A stretch of 64,000 nucleotides of DNA from JACVRW01 sp035650215 (GCA_035650215.1 DASRIC010000002.1:166273-230272); one strand, 5' to 3'. Counted from the first letter of the stretch, positions 25,772 to 34,042 are shown. Translations and numbers: made by a program. The notes: generated by a model from the letters alone, not told the origin.

Positions 25772-26197
25772 ATGGACGAATGGGTCTGGTGGATGGTCGC
25801 GGCGGGTGCGCTTGCGGTCGGAGAGATCTTCACGCTCAGCTTCTTCCTCGGGCCCATCTCGGTCGCAGCGGTGGCCGCCGCGATCGTGGCGCTGGCCGGT
25901 GCCGGGGTCGGCATCCAGTGGATCGTGTTCATCGTGGTGTCGCTGGCCTCGCTGCTCGTGCTGCGCCCGATCGCCCGGCGTCACCTGCGCACCCCGGCTC
26001 AGCTGCGCACCGGCACCGCCGCGCTCGTGGGCGGCTCGGCACTGGTGCTCGAGCGGGTCGACCGCGACGGCGGCCAGGTGAAGATCGCCGGGGAGATCTG
26101 GACCGCCCGCTCCTACGATGAGGACGAGACATTCGAGCCCGGCGCTCGCGTCGAGGTGATGAAGATCGAGGGCGCCACCGCGCTCGTCGGCGACTGA
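25772..26197 (+). CDS. NfeD-family membrane protein
   Basis: A 141-residue protein with two or three N-terminal membrane helices (about 5-70) and a C-terminal OB-like domain (about 85-140; TGTAALVGGSALVLERVDRD to VEVMKIEGATALV). This is the short NfeD type that partners with SPFH/stomatin proteins, and the next gene encodes one. TAGGAT ends 9 bases before the ATG. The pair is probably a membrane-microdomain module. Confidence 0.85.
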   Translation: MDEWVWWMVAAGALAVGEIFTLSFFLGPISVAAVAAAIVALAGAGVGIQWIVFIVVSLASLLVLRPIARRHLRTPAQLRTGTAALVGGSALVLERVDRDGGQVKIAGEIWTARSYDEDETFEPGARVEVMKIEGATALVGD

Positions 26198-26221
26198 CGG
26201 CAAAGGAGACTCCGCTCGCAC

Positions 26222-27163
26222 ATGGCAACCCTGATCGTTCTCATCGTCCTCGCCGCGGTCGTGCTGATCACGCTCGCGCAGGGCATCCGGATCGTCCCCC
26301 AGGCGCGCGCCGGCATCGTCGAGCGGCTCGGCCGCTACCACCGCACGCTGGACGCCGGATTGGCGCTGATCATCCCGTACGTCGACCGCGTCAAGCCGCT
26401 GATCGACCTGCGTGAGCAGGTGGTCTCGTTCCCACCGCAGTCGGTGATCACCGAGGACAACCTGACGGTGTCGATCGACTCGGTCATCTACTTCCAGGTC
26501 ACCGACCCGAAGGCCACCACCTACGAGATCGCGGACTACATCGTCGCGATCGAGCAGCTCACCGTCACCACGCTGCGAAACGTGGCCGGCGGGATGACGC
26601 TCGAGGACACGCTCACCTCGCGCGACACGATCAACGCGTCGCTGCGCACAGTTCTCGACGAGGCCACGGGCAAATGGGGGATTCGCGTCAACCGGGTCGA
26701 GCTGAAGGCGATCGACCCGCCCGTCACGATCCAGGAGGCGATGGAGAAGCAGATGCGCGCCGAGCGCGACCGGCGCGCGGCGATCCTCACCGCCGAGGGC
26801 GTCAAGCAGTCCCAGATCCTCACCGCGGAGGGGGAGAAGCAGTCCTCGATCCTGCGGGCCGAGGGCCAAAAGGCGTCGGAGATCTTGCGCGCCGAAGGTC
26901 AGTCGAAGGCGATCGAGCAGGTCTTCGACGCCATCCACCGTGGCGACGCCGACCCCAAGCTGCTCGCCTACCAGTACCTGCAGACGCTGCCGCAGATCGC
27001 GCAGGGCGAGTCGAACAAGGTGTGGATCATCCCGAGCGAGGTGACCCAGGCGCTGGCCAACATCGGCAACGTGATCCCGAAGCCGGAGAGCCGCCCGCCC
27101 GGCGCGCCGCCGCCGAGCGACCCCGGGTCCGAGCCACCCGGCCCGCCCGGGCCGCCCCGCTAG
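26222..27163 (+). CDS. SPFH/band 7 (stomatin/QmcA-like) protein
   Basis: A 313-residue membrane-anchored protein. One N-terminal helix (about 3-20) is followed by QARAGIVERLGRYHRTLDAGLALIIP and the band 7 domain to about 190. A coiled-coil region with repeated EGxKQS/EGQKAS motifs (ILTAEGVKQSQILTAEGEKQ) runs to about 245. The C-terminal 30 residues are Pro/Gly-rich. A good Shine-Dalgarno (AAAGGAGA, 26202-26209) precedes the ATG. Members scaffold membrane microdomains and modulate proteases; the NfeD neighbour supports this. Confidence 0.9.
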   Translation: MATLIVLIVLAAVVLITLAQGIRIVPQARAGIVERLGRYHRTLDAGLALIIPYVDRVKPLIDLREQVVSFPPQSVITEDNLTVSIDSVIYFQVTDPKATTYEIADYIVAIEQLTVTTLRNVAGGMTLEDTLTSRDTINASLRTVLDEATGKWGIRVNRVELKAIDPPVTIQEAMEKQMRAERDRRAAILTAEGVKQSQILTAEGEKQSSILRAEGQKASEILRAEGQSKAIEQVFDAIHRGDADPKLLAYQYLQTLPQIAQGESNKVWIIPSEVTQALANIGNVIPKPESRPPGAPPPSDPGSEPPGPPGPPR

Positions 27164-27166
27164 CCT
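27161..27166 (+). promoter_or_regulatory. Putative leaderless -10 box for ffh
   Basis: TAGCCT, beginning with the TAG stop of the SPFH gene, ends 7 bases before the ffh GTG at 27174. No Shine-Dalgarno is seen. Confidence 0.35.
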
Positions 27167-27173
27167 CCAACGC

Positions 27174-28502
27174 GTGTTCGACGCCCTCTCCGATCGGCTT
27201 CAGGCCGCGCTTGGCGACGTCCGCTCGCGCGGCGCGCTGAGCGAGGACGACGTGAAGAAGGCGATGCGCCAGGTGCGGCTGGCGCTGCTCGAGGCGGACG
27301 TGAACTTCAAGGTCGTTAAGCAGTTCACGGACGCCGTACGCGAGCGCGCGCTCGGGGAGCAGGTGCTCAGCTCACTGAACCCCGGCCAGCAGGTCGTGAA
27401 GATCGTGAACGACGAGCTCACCACGCTGATGGGCGGCTCGGGTCGCGACCTCGTGTTCGCCAAGGCCGGGCCGACCGTGATCCTCATGGCCGGACTGCAG
27501 GGATCCGGCAAGACCACCGCCTGCGGCAAGCTCGCTCGCCACCTGCGCGAGCAGCACAGGATGGACGTGGCCGTGGCGGCCTGCGACGTGTACCGCCCGG
27601 CCGCCGTCGACCAGCTCGTGAAGGTGGGCGCCCAGGCGGCCGCGCACGTGTACGAGCAGGGCACGAACCGCGACCCGGTGGACATCGCCGAGTGGGCGCT
27701 CGGCCAGGCGCGCCAGGAGCGCCGTGACGCGCTGATCATCGACACCAGCGGCCGGCTCCACATCGACGAGACGCTCATGAAGGAGCTGGCCGAGGTCAAG
27801 AAGCGCACCAAGCCGCACAACGTGCTGCTCGTGGTCGACGCGATGACCGGCCAGGACGCCGTGAACGTGGCCGAGCAGTTCGCCGAGACGGCGGCCTTCG
27901 ACGGCGTGATCCTCTCGAAGCTCGACGGCGATGCCCGCGGCGGCGCCGCGCTCTCGGTCAAGGCGGTCACCGGCAAGCCGATCCTCTACGCCTCCACGGG
28001 CGAGAAGCTCGGCGACTTCGAGCGCTTCCACCCCGATCGGATGGCCCAGCGCATCCTCGGCATGGGCGACGTCATGACCCTCGTCGAGAAGGCCGAGCGC
28101 CAGATCGACGAGCGCCAGGCCCAGGAGCTCGAGAAGAAGATCCGCAAGGAGCAGTTCACCCTCGACGACTTCCTCGAGCAGATGCAGCAGGTGCGCCGCA
28201 TGGGCCCGCTCGGATCGCTGCTGAAGATGATGCCCGGGGTCGGCTCCCAGCTCGGCAACCTGAACGTGGACGAGAAGGAGCTCGACCGCCTCGAGGCCAT
28301 CATCCGCTCGATGACGCCCGCTGAGCGGGCCAACCCGACCATGATCGACGGCTCTCGCCGCCGCCGGATCGCCCGGGGCTCGGGGACCTCCGTCCAGGCG
28401 GTCTCGCAGCTCGTGAAGCAGTTCGCGCAGATGAAGAAGCTGATGAAGCAGATCGCGCGCGGCAAGATGCCGAACCTGCAACAGCTCGCAGGCGGTCGCT
28501 AA
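27174..28502 (+). CDS. ffh: Signal recognition particle protein Ffh (SRP54)
   Basis: A 442-residue SRP GTPase. The N domain (1-95) leads to the G domain with GLQGSGKTT (107-115), CDVYRPAAVDQL, DTSGRLHID (DTAGR variant), VVDAMTGQDAVN and SKLDGDARGG. The Met-rich M domain (about 295-442; MQQVRRMGPLGSLLKMMPG and the basic SRRRRIARGSGTS 4.5S-RNA contact) is complete. It binds signal sequences on translating ribosomes and docks with the FtsY encoded 2.5 kb upstream. No SRP RNA gene was recognised nearby. Confidence 0.96.
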   Translation: MFDALSDRLQAALGDVRSRGALSEDDVKKAMRQVRLALLEADVNFKVVKQFTDAVRERALGEQVLSSLNPGQQVVKIVNDELTTLMGGSGRDLVFAKAGPTVILMAGLQGSGKTTACGKLARHLREQHRMDVAVAACDVYRPAAVDQLVKVGAQAAAHVYEQGTNRDPVDIAEWALGQARQERRDALIIDTSGRLHIDETLMKELAEVKKRTKPHNVLLVVDAMTGQDAVNVAEQFAETAAFDGVILSKLDGDARGGAALSVKAVTGKPILYASTGEKLGDFERFHPDRMAQRILGMGDVMTLVEKAERQIDERQAQELEKKIRKEQFTLDDFLEQMQQVRRMGPLGSLLKMMPGVGSQLGNLNVDEKELDRLEAIIRSMTPAERANPTMIDGSRRRRIARGSGTSVQAVSQLVKQFAQMKKLMKQIARGKMPNLQQLAGGR

Positions 28503-28516
28503 CCTCCTTCGCCGCT

Positions 28517-29071
28517 ATGTCCGTAAGAGTCAGGCTCACCCGTGTGGGCAGCAAGAAGAATCCGATCTGGCGCGTGGTCGTCACCGACCAGCGCTCGCCG
28601 CGCGATGGTCGCTTCATTGAGACCGTGGGCCGATACAACCCGCAGACCGACCCATCGACCATCGTGCTCGACGAGGAGCGCCTGCAGCACTGGATCGCCC
28701 GCGGCGCCCAGCCGACCGGCACGGTCAAGCAGCTGATGAAGGCCCACGCCAAGGGCATCCAGCCTGAGAGCGCAAGCACGGCCACGGTGGGCGCCGCGGC
28801 GGCAACCCCCGAGCCGCAGGCCCAGCCGGACCCGGAAGCCCCGGCCGCCGGGCCCGAGGGCGTGGCGGACGCCGAGCCCGTCGTCATCGAGGCGAGCGAC
28901 GAGCCGGTGCCGGACCCCGCGGCCGACGAGGCGAGCGCCCCCGAGGCCGCTGCCGAGCCGCCTGCCGAGGCAGGCGAGCCGGAGGCTGACGCCGACGCCG
29001 CCGAGGCTCAGCCCGATGCCGCCGAGCCCCAGCTCGACGCCGAGCCCCAGCCCGACGCCGACTCGCAGTAG
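28517..29071 (+). CDS. rpsP: 30S ribosomal protein S16 with long acidic C-terminal extension
   Basis: Residues 1-80 are a standard S16 (MSVRVRLTRVGSKKNPIWRV; FIETVGRYNPQT; VKQLMKAHAKG). About 104 further residues, rich in Ala, Glu, Asp and Pro and free of hydrophobic blocks, follow and should be disordered and strongly acidic. S16 binds 16S rRNA early in assembly and is usually 80-150 residues, so this tail is long. ATG start; the stop overlaps the khpA GTG by one base. L19, two kilobases downstream, carries a similar tail. Confidence 0.93.
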   Translation: MSVRVRLTRVGSKKNPIWRVVVTDQRSPRDGRFIETVGRYNPQTDPSTIVLDEERLQHWIARGAQPTGTVKQLMKAHAKGIQPESASTATVGAAAATPEPQAQPDPEAPAAGPEGVADAEPVVIEASDEPVPDPAADEASAPEAAAEPPAEAGEPEADADAAEAQPDAAEPQLDAEPQPDADSQ

Positions 29072-29304
29072 TGGAGGACCTCCTCGCGTATCTCGCCCGG
29101 TCGCTCGTCGACCGCCCGGACGAGGTGAGCGTGGAGTCGTTCGAGGAGGAGGACGGGACGATCGTCCTCGAGCTGCACGTAGGCGAGGACGACACCGGCA
29201 AGGTGATCGGCCGCGGCGGCCGCACGGTGGCCGCGCTCCGCACGGTCGTGAAGGCCTCGGCGGTGCGCCAGGGCCGGCGCGTGCTCGTCGACGTCGTGGA
29301 TTGA
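29071..29304 (+). CDS. khpA: KH-domain RNA-binding protein KhpA
   Basis: A 77-residue single KH domain: EDLLAYLARSLVDRPDEV, then VGEDDTGKVIGRGGRTVAALRTVVKA, with the GxxG loop as GRGG. KhpA proteins pair with KhpB/Jag to bind small RNAs and influence cell-wall growth. The position between rpsP and rimM is the conserved one. GTG start overlapping rpsP; the stop overlaps rimM. Confidence 0.92.
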   Translation: MEDLLAYLARSLVDRPDEVSVESFEEEDGTIVLELHVGEDDTGKVIGRGGRTVAALRTVVKASAVRQGRRVLVDVVD

Positions 29305-29726
29305 CCCTCGTAACCGCGGGGCGCGTGGGCAGGGCGCACGGCCTCGACGGGAGCTTCTGGGTCGACGACGCGCGACACGAGCTGGCCGAGGGCACGCGGC
29401 TCGTAATCGGGACAACCGAGCACGTGGTCGCCCGCCGCGGCGGGACCGACGAACGCCCGCTGCTGCGGCTCGCGGACGTCGAGGACTCGCGCGCGCTCCG
29501 AGGCGAGCTGCTCATGGTGGAGGACGTGCTGGGCGACGACGAATGGCTCGCCGCCGACCTGGTCGGACTCGAGGTGGGCGACCTGGGCCGGGTACAACGC
29601 GTGCTCGACGGCCCGTCCTGCTCGCTCCTCGAGCTCGACGACGGCACCCTGGTGCCGTTCGTCTCGGACGCGATCGCCGCCGTCGGAGCCCGCCGGATCG
29701 AACTGCGGAAGGATTTCCTCGGATGA
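29301..29726 (+). CDS. rimM: Ribosome maturation factor RimM (short form)
   Basis: About 141 residues, shorter than the usual 165-180. The N-terminal OB-like domain begins VTAGRVGRAHGLDGSFWV, matching the family GRxxxxHGLxGE pattern. The C-terminal PRC-barrel starts near LAADLVGLEVGDLGRVQRVLD and ends VGARRIELRKDFLG. RimM helps assemble the 30S head with S19. The best start is TTG 29301, which overlaps the khpA stop as TTGA; GTG 29325 is the alternative. It overlaps trmD by ATGA. Confidence 0.85.
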   Translation: MTLVTAGRVGRAHGLDGSFWVDDARHELAEGTRLVIGTTEHVVARRGGTDERPLLRLADVEDSRALRGELLMVEDVLGDDEWLAADLVGLEVGDLGRVQRVLDGPSCSLLELDDGTLVPFVSDAIAAVGARRIELRKDFLG

Positions 29727-30418
29727 GGGTCGATGTGTTCACCCTCTTCCCGGCGTGGTTCGAGTGGTTCACCACGCAACGCCACGTGCGCAACGCAATT
29801 GAGCTCGGCCACAAGCTCGAGTTCGTGGATCTCCGCTCCACCACGCCGCTGGGGGCCGGGCAGGTGGACGACACCCCCTACGGCGGCGGCGCCGGCATGG
29901 TGATCCGGGTGGATGTGGTGGAGGCGGCCCTCGCGGCGCGCTACGGGGATTCGCGCACGGACGCGCGGCGGACCATCGCGCTCGCGCCCGGCGGTCGGCC
30001 TTTCGACGACGCGCTGGCGGCCGAGCTGGCGGCCGAGGAGCAGCTCACGCTTCTCTGCGGTCGCTACGAGGGCTTCGACGAGCGGGTGCACGAGCACCTG
30101 GCCACCGACGTGGTCTCGATCGGTCGCTACGTGCTGTCCGGCGGGGAGCTGGCCGCGATGGTGGTCTGCGATGCGCTGATCCGCAAGCTGCCGGGCGCGC
30201 TCGGCCACATGGACAGCGTGGTCGAGGAGTCCTTCAGCGAGGCGCTCGAGGGCGCGCCCGAGTACCCCCATTACACCCGGCCGTTCGACTGGCACGGCCA
30301 CACCGTGCCCGAGATCCTGCTCTCCGGCGATCATGGTCGCGTCCGGGAGTGGCGGCTCGCCAGAAGCAGGGAACGGGGTGGCCCGGAGGGATCCGCCGGA
30401 GGGTCAGAGCCCGTCTGA
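29723..30418 (+). CDS. trmD: tRNA (guanine37-N1)-methyltransferase
   Basis: A 231-residue SPOUT methyltransferase preventing frameshifting by methylating G37. Signatures are MRVDVFTLFPAWFEWF, DDTPYGGGAGMVIR, LCGRYEGFDERV (knot, SAM site), SIGRYVLSGGELAAMV and a C-terminal YTRPFDWHGHTVPEILLSGDH. ATG 29723 overlaps the rimM stop. The last 20 residues are Arg/Gly-rich. The order rpsP-khpA-rimM-trmD-rplS is the universal arrangement. Confidence 0.95.
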   Translation: MRVDVFTLFPAWFEWFTTQRHVRNAIELGHKLEFVDLRSTTPLGAGQVDDTPYGGGAGMVIRVDVVEAALAARYGDSRTDARRTIALAPGGRPFDDALAAELAAEEQLTLLCGRYEGFDERVHEHLATDVVSIGRYVLSGGELAAMVVCDALIRKLPGALGHMDSVVEESFSEALEGAPEYPHYTRPFDWHGHTVPEILLSGDHGRVREWRLARSRERGGPEGSAGGSEPV

Positions 30419-30452
30419 CCGCCCGCCGCTCCTTCGCTACCATTGCCGCCAC

Positions 30453-30493
30453 GCGCGACGGCTCCAGGGAGGTCGCGCCTTTTTGTGCCTCCC
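30453..30493 (+). promoter_or_regulatory. Terminator/antiterminator-like leader before rplS
   Basis: GCGCGAC (30453-30459) pairs with GTCGCGC (30472-30478) and is followed by CTTTTT, giving an intrinsic-terminator shape. GGGAGG (30467-30472) can instead pair with CCTCCC (30488-30493). The two stems share base 30472, so they exclude each other, as in attenuators. It lies 24 bases before the rplS ATG, where a ribosomal-protein leader would be expected. Any ligand is unknown. Confidence 0.45.
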
Positions 30494-30516
30494 GCCGCGA
30501 TTCGCGCCCCGAAATC

Positions 30517-31158
30517 ATGTCCGGCGTCATCGAAAGCATCGAGCGCGCTCAGCTGCGCCGCGTCCCCGCGTTTCAGGCGGGCGACCGCGTGCGCGTGCAC
30601 TTCCAGGTCGTGGAGGGCACCCGGCGCCGTACGCAGGTGTTCGAGGGCGTGGTGATCAAGCGTCAGGGCACCGGCGCCCGGGAGACCTTCACTGTCCGCA
30701 AGCAGTCGTTCGGCGTGGGCGTCGAGCGCACGTTTCCGCTCCACTCGCCGAAGATCGAGAGGATCGAGGTGGCTGCGCGCGGTGACGTCCGCAGGGCCAA
30801 GCTCTACTACCTGCGGGAGCGCGTGGGCCGCGGCGCCCGCGTTCGCGAGCGCCGTTGGACCGGCGCCCGCGACCTCGTGGACGAGGGCGCGATGCCTGCC
30901 GACGACGCGCCGCGGCCGGGCGAGGAGGAGCTCGCCGAGCAGGTGGTCTCGGACGAGGCAGAGGCCGGAGAGGCCCCGGCTTCGGAGGAGGCTCCGGCCG
31001 CCAAGACGGCGGGCGCGGCCCCGGACGCCGAGCCGGGCGACGCGCCGGCCGGCGAGACCGTAGCCGCGGAGGACGCGCCTGCCCAGGCGGACGACTCCGG
31101 CGACGACGCAGACGCGGACGCGGACGCGCCGGAGTCCAGCGACGAGTCGCGGGACTAG
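30517..31158 (+). CDS. rplS: 50S ribosomal protein L19 with long acidic C-terminal extension
   Basis: Residues 1-120 are L19 (MSGVIESIERAQLRRVPAF; GDRVRVHFQVVEGTRRR; FTVRKQSFGVGVERTFPLHSP; RRAKLYYLRERVGR). About 90 further residues, mainly Ala, Glu, Asp and Pro and ending in an Asp/Ala run, form an acidic tail. L19 sits at the subunit interface; usual length is about 115. The frame is open to 30349, but ATG 30517 is the conserved start and the upstream part is the leader region. Confidence 0.93.
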   Translation: MSGVIESIERAQLRRVPAFQAGDRVRVHFQVVEGTRRRTQVFEGVVIKRQGTGARETFTVRKQSFGVGVERTFPLHSPKIERIEVAARGDVRRAKLYYLRERVGRGARVRERRWTGARDLVDEGAMPADDAPRPGEEELAEQVVSDEAEAGEAPASEEAPAAKTAGAAPDAEPGDAPAGETVAAEDAPAQADDSGDDADADADAPESSDESRD

Positions 31159-31185
31159 GACGGAGCCCGGGGGGCTCGGGGCACG

Positions 31186-31800
31186 GTGGCCCGCAGCAAG
31201 AGCAAGCATCAGAGCACCCGCGGCTCGCTCATCGAGCTCGTCACGATCGTGGCGGTCGCCCTCGGTCTCGCGCTCGGGATCCAGGCGTTCCTCGTCAAGC
31301 CGTTCCGGATCCCAAGCGAGTCGATGGTGCCCACACTCGAGGTGGGGCAGCGCGTGCTCGTCGATCGCGTGAGCTTCCGCTTCAGCGACCCGGATCGGGG
31401 CGACATCGTGGTGTTCAAGCCGCCGCTCGGCTCCGAGTCCAACCAATGCGGCGCCCAGCATTCGAGCGATTCGGCCTGCCCGCGGTCGACCCCGGAGCGT
31501 TCGGACACGAACTTCATCAAGCGCGTGGTGGGCACGCCGGGCGACCGCCTGAAGGTGATCGACGGGGCGGTCTACATCAACGGCAAGCGCCAGAAGGAGG
31601 AGTTCGCGCGCCTCGACTCCGAGTGCGAGATCTGCAATCTCCCGAAGGAGATCACGATCCCACAGGACCAGTACTTCATGATGGGCGACAACCGCGGCGA
31701 ATCGGCCGACAGCCGGGAGTGGGGGCCGGTCCCCAAGAAGTGGATCATCGGCAAGGCCTTCATGACCTACTGGCCGCCGCGGCGCATCGGCATTCTGTAG
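31186..31800 (+). CDS. lepB: Signal peptidase I
   Basis: A 204-residue membrane protease removing signal peptides. One N-terminal helix (about 15-36) is followed by IPSESMVPTL with the catalytic Ser46. The general-base Lys112 is in FIKRVVGTPGD, and GDNRGESADSREWGPVP closes the fold. A Cys-containing insertion (about 84-103) lies between boxes B and D. GTG start, 27 bases after rplS. Sec and Tat substrates predicted in this window (GH6, secreted proteins) would be its clients. Confidence 0.94.
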   Translation: MARSKSKHQSTRGSLIELVTIVAVALGLALGIQAFLVKPFRIPSESMVPTLEVGQRVLVDRVSFRFSDPDRGDIVVFKPPLGSESNQCGAQHSSDSACPRSTPERSDTNFIKRVVGTPGDRLKVIDGAVYINGKRQKEEFARLDSECEICNLPKEITIPQDQYFMMGDNRGESADSREWGPVPKKWIIGKAFMTYWPPRRIGIL

Positions 31801-31899
31801 ATGACTGATCCCAAGCCCGCGCACCCCTGGATGACGGCCAGAGCGTCGCTGGCCAGCGCCCACCCCCAGGAGCACGCGGATTCGGAGTCGATCACCTAG
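31801..31899 (+). CDS. Possible 32-residue protein directly after lepB
   Basis: An ATG immediately follows the lepB TAG and opens a 32-codon frame starting MTDPKPAHPWMTARASLAS and ending in an acidic Ser-rich tail at TAG 31899. It fills the gap to the phzF-like gene almost exactly. It has no recognisable motif and no Shine-Dalgarno of its own, so it depends on reinitiation. It may be a real small protein or a chance frame. Confidence 0.25.
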   Translation: MTDPKPAHPWMTARASLASAHPQEHADSESIT

Positions 31900-31905
31900 C
31901 CCGCG

Positions 31906-32751
31906 GTGCACCCCTACACGCTGCTCGACGTATTCGCGGACGAGCCGCTCGCGGGCAACGGCCTCGCGGTCGTGCATGACGCGGACCACGTGACCGACGA
32001 GGTGATGCTGAGGTTCGCGCGCGAGACGAGGCTCGCCGAGACGACCTTCGTCCAAGCTCCGCGCGCGCCCGAGGCGGACTACCGGAATCGCATCTGGACG
32101 GTGGCCGAGGAGGTGCCCTTCGCAGGCCACCCCTCGCTCGGGACCGCCGTCGCGGTGGCGCTCCGTAGCGGCGAGACCGAGGTGACCTACACCCAGGAGA
32201 CCCACGCGGGACTCCAGCCGGTGACCGTGAGCCGCGCGGGCGATCGCGCGAGCGCGTCCATGCTCCAGGGCCCGGTCGACTTCAAGGAAGAGCTGGACGT
32301 GCACGAGGTGATGGCCGCAATCGGCCTTGCGCCCGACGCCGCCCATCCCGACTGGGCGCCGCAGCTCGTGACGACCGGGCTCACCGCCCTGATCGCGCCG
32401 CTCGCGCTGGCCGACGCCCTGGGACGCATCCGGCCCGATCGGGCAGCCGTCGAGGCTCTTCACCCGGAGAGCTTCAACCTCTATCTGTTCGCCTACGACG
32501 GGGAGGGCGGCCGTGCGCGGGCCCGCTCGATCCCGAGTCGGCCCGCCGAGAGCGAGGACCCCGCGACGGGCTCCGCGGTGGCGCCGCTCCTGGCGTACCT
32601 GAAGCCGCGCACGGGCGACGAGCGAATCGAGGTTTGGCAGGGGGTCGAGATCGGTCGACCGAGTCGCCTGACGGCCGAGCTCGAGGGCGATCAGGTGCGC
32701 GTGAAGGGGAACGTGATCGTCGTCGCGACCGGCGAGCTCAGGCTGCCCTAG
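31906..32751 (+). CDS. PhzF-family isomerase/epimerase-like protein
   Basis: A 281-residue protein of the diaminopimelate-epimerase-like fold. The N-terminal YTLLDVFADEPLAGNGLAVV and FARETRLAETTFV (with Glu in the catalytic position), the IWTVAEEVPFAGHPSLGTAVA motif and the C-terminal SEDPATGSAVAPLLAYL are diagnostic of PhzF proteins. PhzF itself isomerises dihydro-hydroxyanthranilate; there are no other phenazine genes, so the substrate here is unknown. GTG start. Confidence 0.88.
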   Translation: MHPYTLLDVFADEPLAGNGLAVVHDADHVTDEVMLRFARETRLAETTFVQAPRAPEADYRNRIWTVAEEVPFAGHPSLGTAVAVALRSGETEVTYTQETHAGLQPVTVSRAGDRASASMLQGPVDFKEELDVHEVMAAIGLAPDAAHPDWAPQLVTTGLTALIAPLALADALGRIRPDRAAVEALHPESFNLYLFAYDGEGGRARARSIPSRPAESEDPATGSAVAPLLAYLKPRTGDERIEVWQGVEIGRPSRLTAELEGDQVRVKGNVIVVATGELRLP

Positions 32752-32822
32752 CCGCCCCCGGCGCCGGCTTGCGCGGTGGAAGCAGACTTCCGCCGCCGCC
32801 CGTGCCATCATCGGCGCCGACC

Positions 32823-33608
32823 GTGGGTTCCTCGGGGACTGCCGACACGCCGACGCCCGGCTCGCCGCCCAGGCTCGACCCGGGAGCCCGAGCTGCCGCG
32901 GCGGCCACCAATGGAGAAGGCAAGGGGGGCAAGGCCGCTCGCCGAGCCGCCCGCGCCCGCCGCCGGACCGGGAGTGGCAGGCGGCTGTTCGCCTTCGACC
33001 GCGAGATCGGCTGCCGCTACGTGGCCGGCGCCGACGAGGCCGGTCGCGGGTCGCTCGCGGGCCCGCTTGTTGCGGCGGCGGTGCTCTTCGACCTGGAGAG
33101 CCTCACGCTCGGGGACCGGCGCGCGCTCTGCAAGCTGAACGACTCCAAGCAGCACACCGCGGAGGCCCGCGAGGAGCTCTACCCGCTGGTGCTGCGCGCC
33201 GCGGCGCGCTCGGTGATCGTCTCGCGCTGCGTCGGCGGCATCGACGCCCGCGGGCTCCACAACACCAATCTCGAAGCGCTTCGGACGGCCCTGCTCGGAG
33301 TGGCGCGCGGCGGCACGGTCTGCCTCGTCGACGGCTTCAGGGTTCCCGACTTCGGCTTCGAGCAGCGCGCCGTGATCGACGGCGACTGCCGCAGCGCCGC
33401 AATAGCGGCCGCCTCGGTCCTCGCCAAGGTGAGTCGTGACCGCTACATGCGACGCGCGGCCGACCGCCATCCGGGCTGGGACTTCGAGACCAACGTCGGC
33501 TACTCGACCCCCGAGCACCGTGCGGCGATCGCGGCCAACGGCGTCTCGCCGCTCCACCGCATGTCGTTCCAGTCGATCGCCTACACCCAGCTCGCACTCG
33601 AGGGCTAG
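32823..33608 (+). CDS. rnhB: Ribonuclease HII
   Basis: RNase HII removes ribonucleotides and RNA-DNA hybrids. The catalytic core starts near RYVAGADEAGRGSLAGPLVAAAV (Asp-Glu motif). It continues with KLNDSKQHTAEAREELYPLV, VDGFRVPDF and DGDCRSAAIAAASVLAKVSRDR, and ends in the HRMSFQSI segment. About 65 Pro/Gly/Ala-rich residues precede the core. GTG 32823 (261 residues) is a compromise: 32802 and upstream codons are also possible. The order lepB-rnhB-yraN-comM-dprA is conserved. Confidence 0.92.
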   Translation: MGSSGTADTPTPGSPPRLDPGARAAAAATNGEGKGGKAARRAARARRRTGSGRRLFAFDREIGCRYVAGADEAGRGSLAGPLVAAAVLFDLESLTLGDRRALCKLNDSKQHTAEAREELYPLVLRAAARSVIVSRCVGGIDARGLHNTNLEALRTALLGVARGGTVCLVDGFRVPDFGFEQRAVIDGDCRSAAIAAASVLAKVSRDRYMRRAADRHPGWDFETNVGYSTPEHRAAIAANGVSPLHRMSFQSIAYTQLALEG

Positions 33609-33646
33609 ACCCGCCCCGCCGGCTCCGCCGAGATCCCGCCGGGCCA

Positions 33647-34036
33647 TCAGAACGCCGCCTCGAGGTGCTCCAGCTCGAGCAGGCGCCCGCTGCGGTCGAA
33701 GCTGATGCCGATCGCATCGAAGCGGATCTCCGCCCGCCGGCGGGCCGAGCCGCCGCGCTCGGCCAGCCACTCCCGCGCCATCAGCCGGACGCGGCGCCGC
33801 TTGTCCGGCCCGATCGCGGCGAAGGGACCGAGCTCGTCCCCGCGCGCGACCGCCAGCACCCGCGTCTTGACCTCGCAGAAGACGAGAAAGCGCTCGTCGG
33901 CCGCGACGAGGTCGAGCTCACCGTGACGCGTGCGGTAGTTGCACTCGAGGATCTCGAGCCCGCGCGCCTGGAGGTGGCGACGCGCGAGCGACTCGCCGAG
34001 CGAGCCGAGGACGCGGCGGGGGTCGAGATCGGGCAT
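33647..34036 (-). CDS. UPF0102 (YraN) endonuclease-like protein
   Basis: A 129-residue protein with the YraN/Holliday-junction-resolvase-like fold: GSLGESLARRHLQARGLEIL, NYRTRHGELDLVAADERFLVFCEVKTR (the Glu-Asp...Glu-x-Lys nuclease pattern) and KRRRVRLMAREWL. Function is unproven, although the nuclease motif is intact. Its genes usually lie between rnhB and comM on the same strand; here it is inverted. TAGCGT stands 6 bases before the ATG. Confidence 0.85.
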   Translation of the reverse strand: MPDLDPRRVLGSLGESLARRHLQARGLEILECNYRTRHGELDLVAADERFLVFCEVKTRVLAVARGDELGPFAAIGPDKRRRVRLMAREWLAERGGSARRRAEIRFDAIGISFDRSGRLLELEHLEAAF

Positions 34037-34042
34037 GCGGCC

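Noticed and set aside
31906..32751. Phenazine biosynthesis cluster
   Set aside because: A lone PhzF-family gene is common outside phenazine pathways, and no other phz gene is present.
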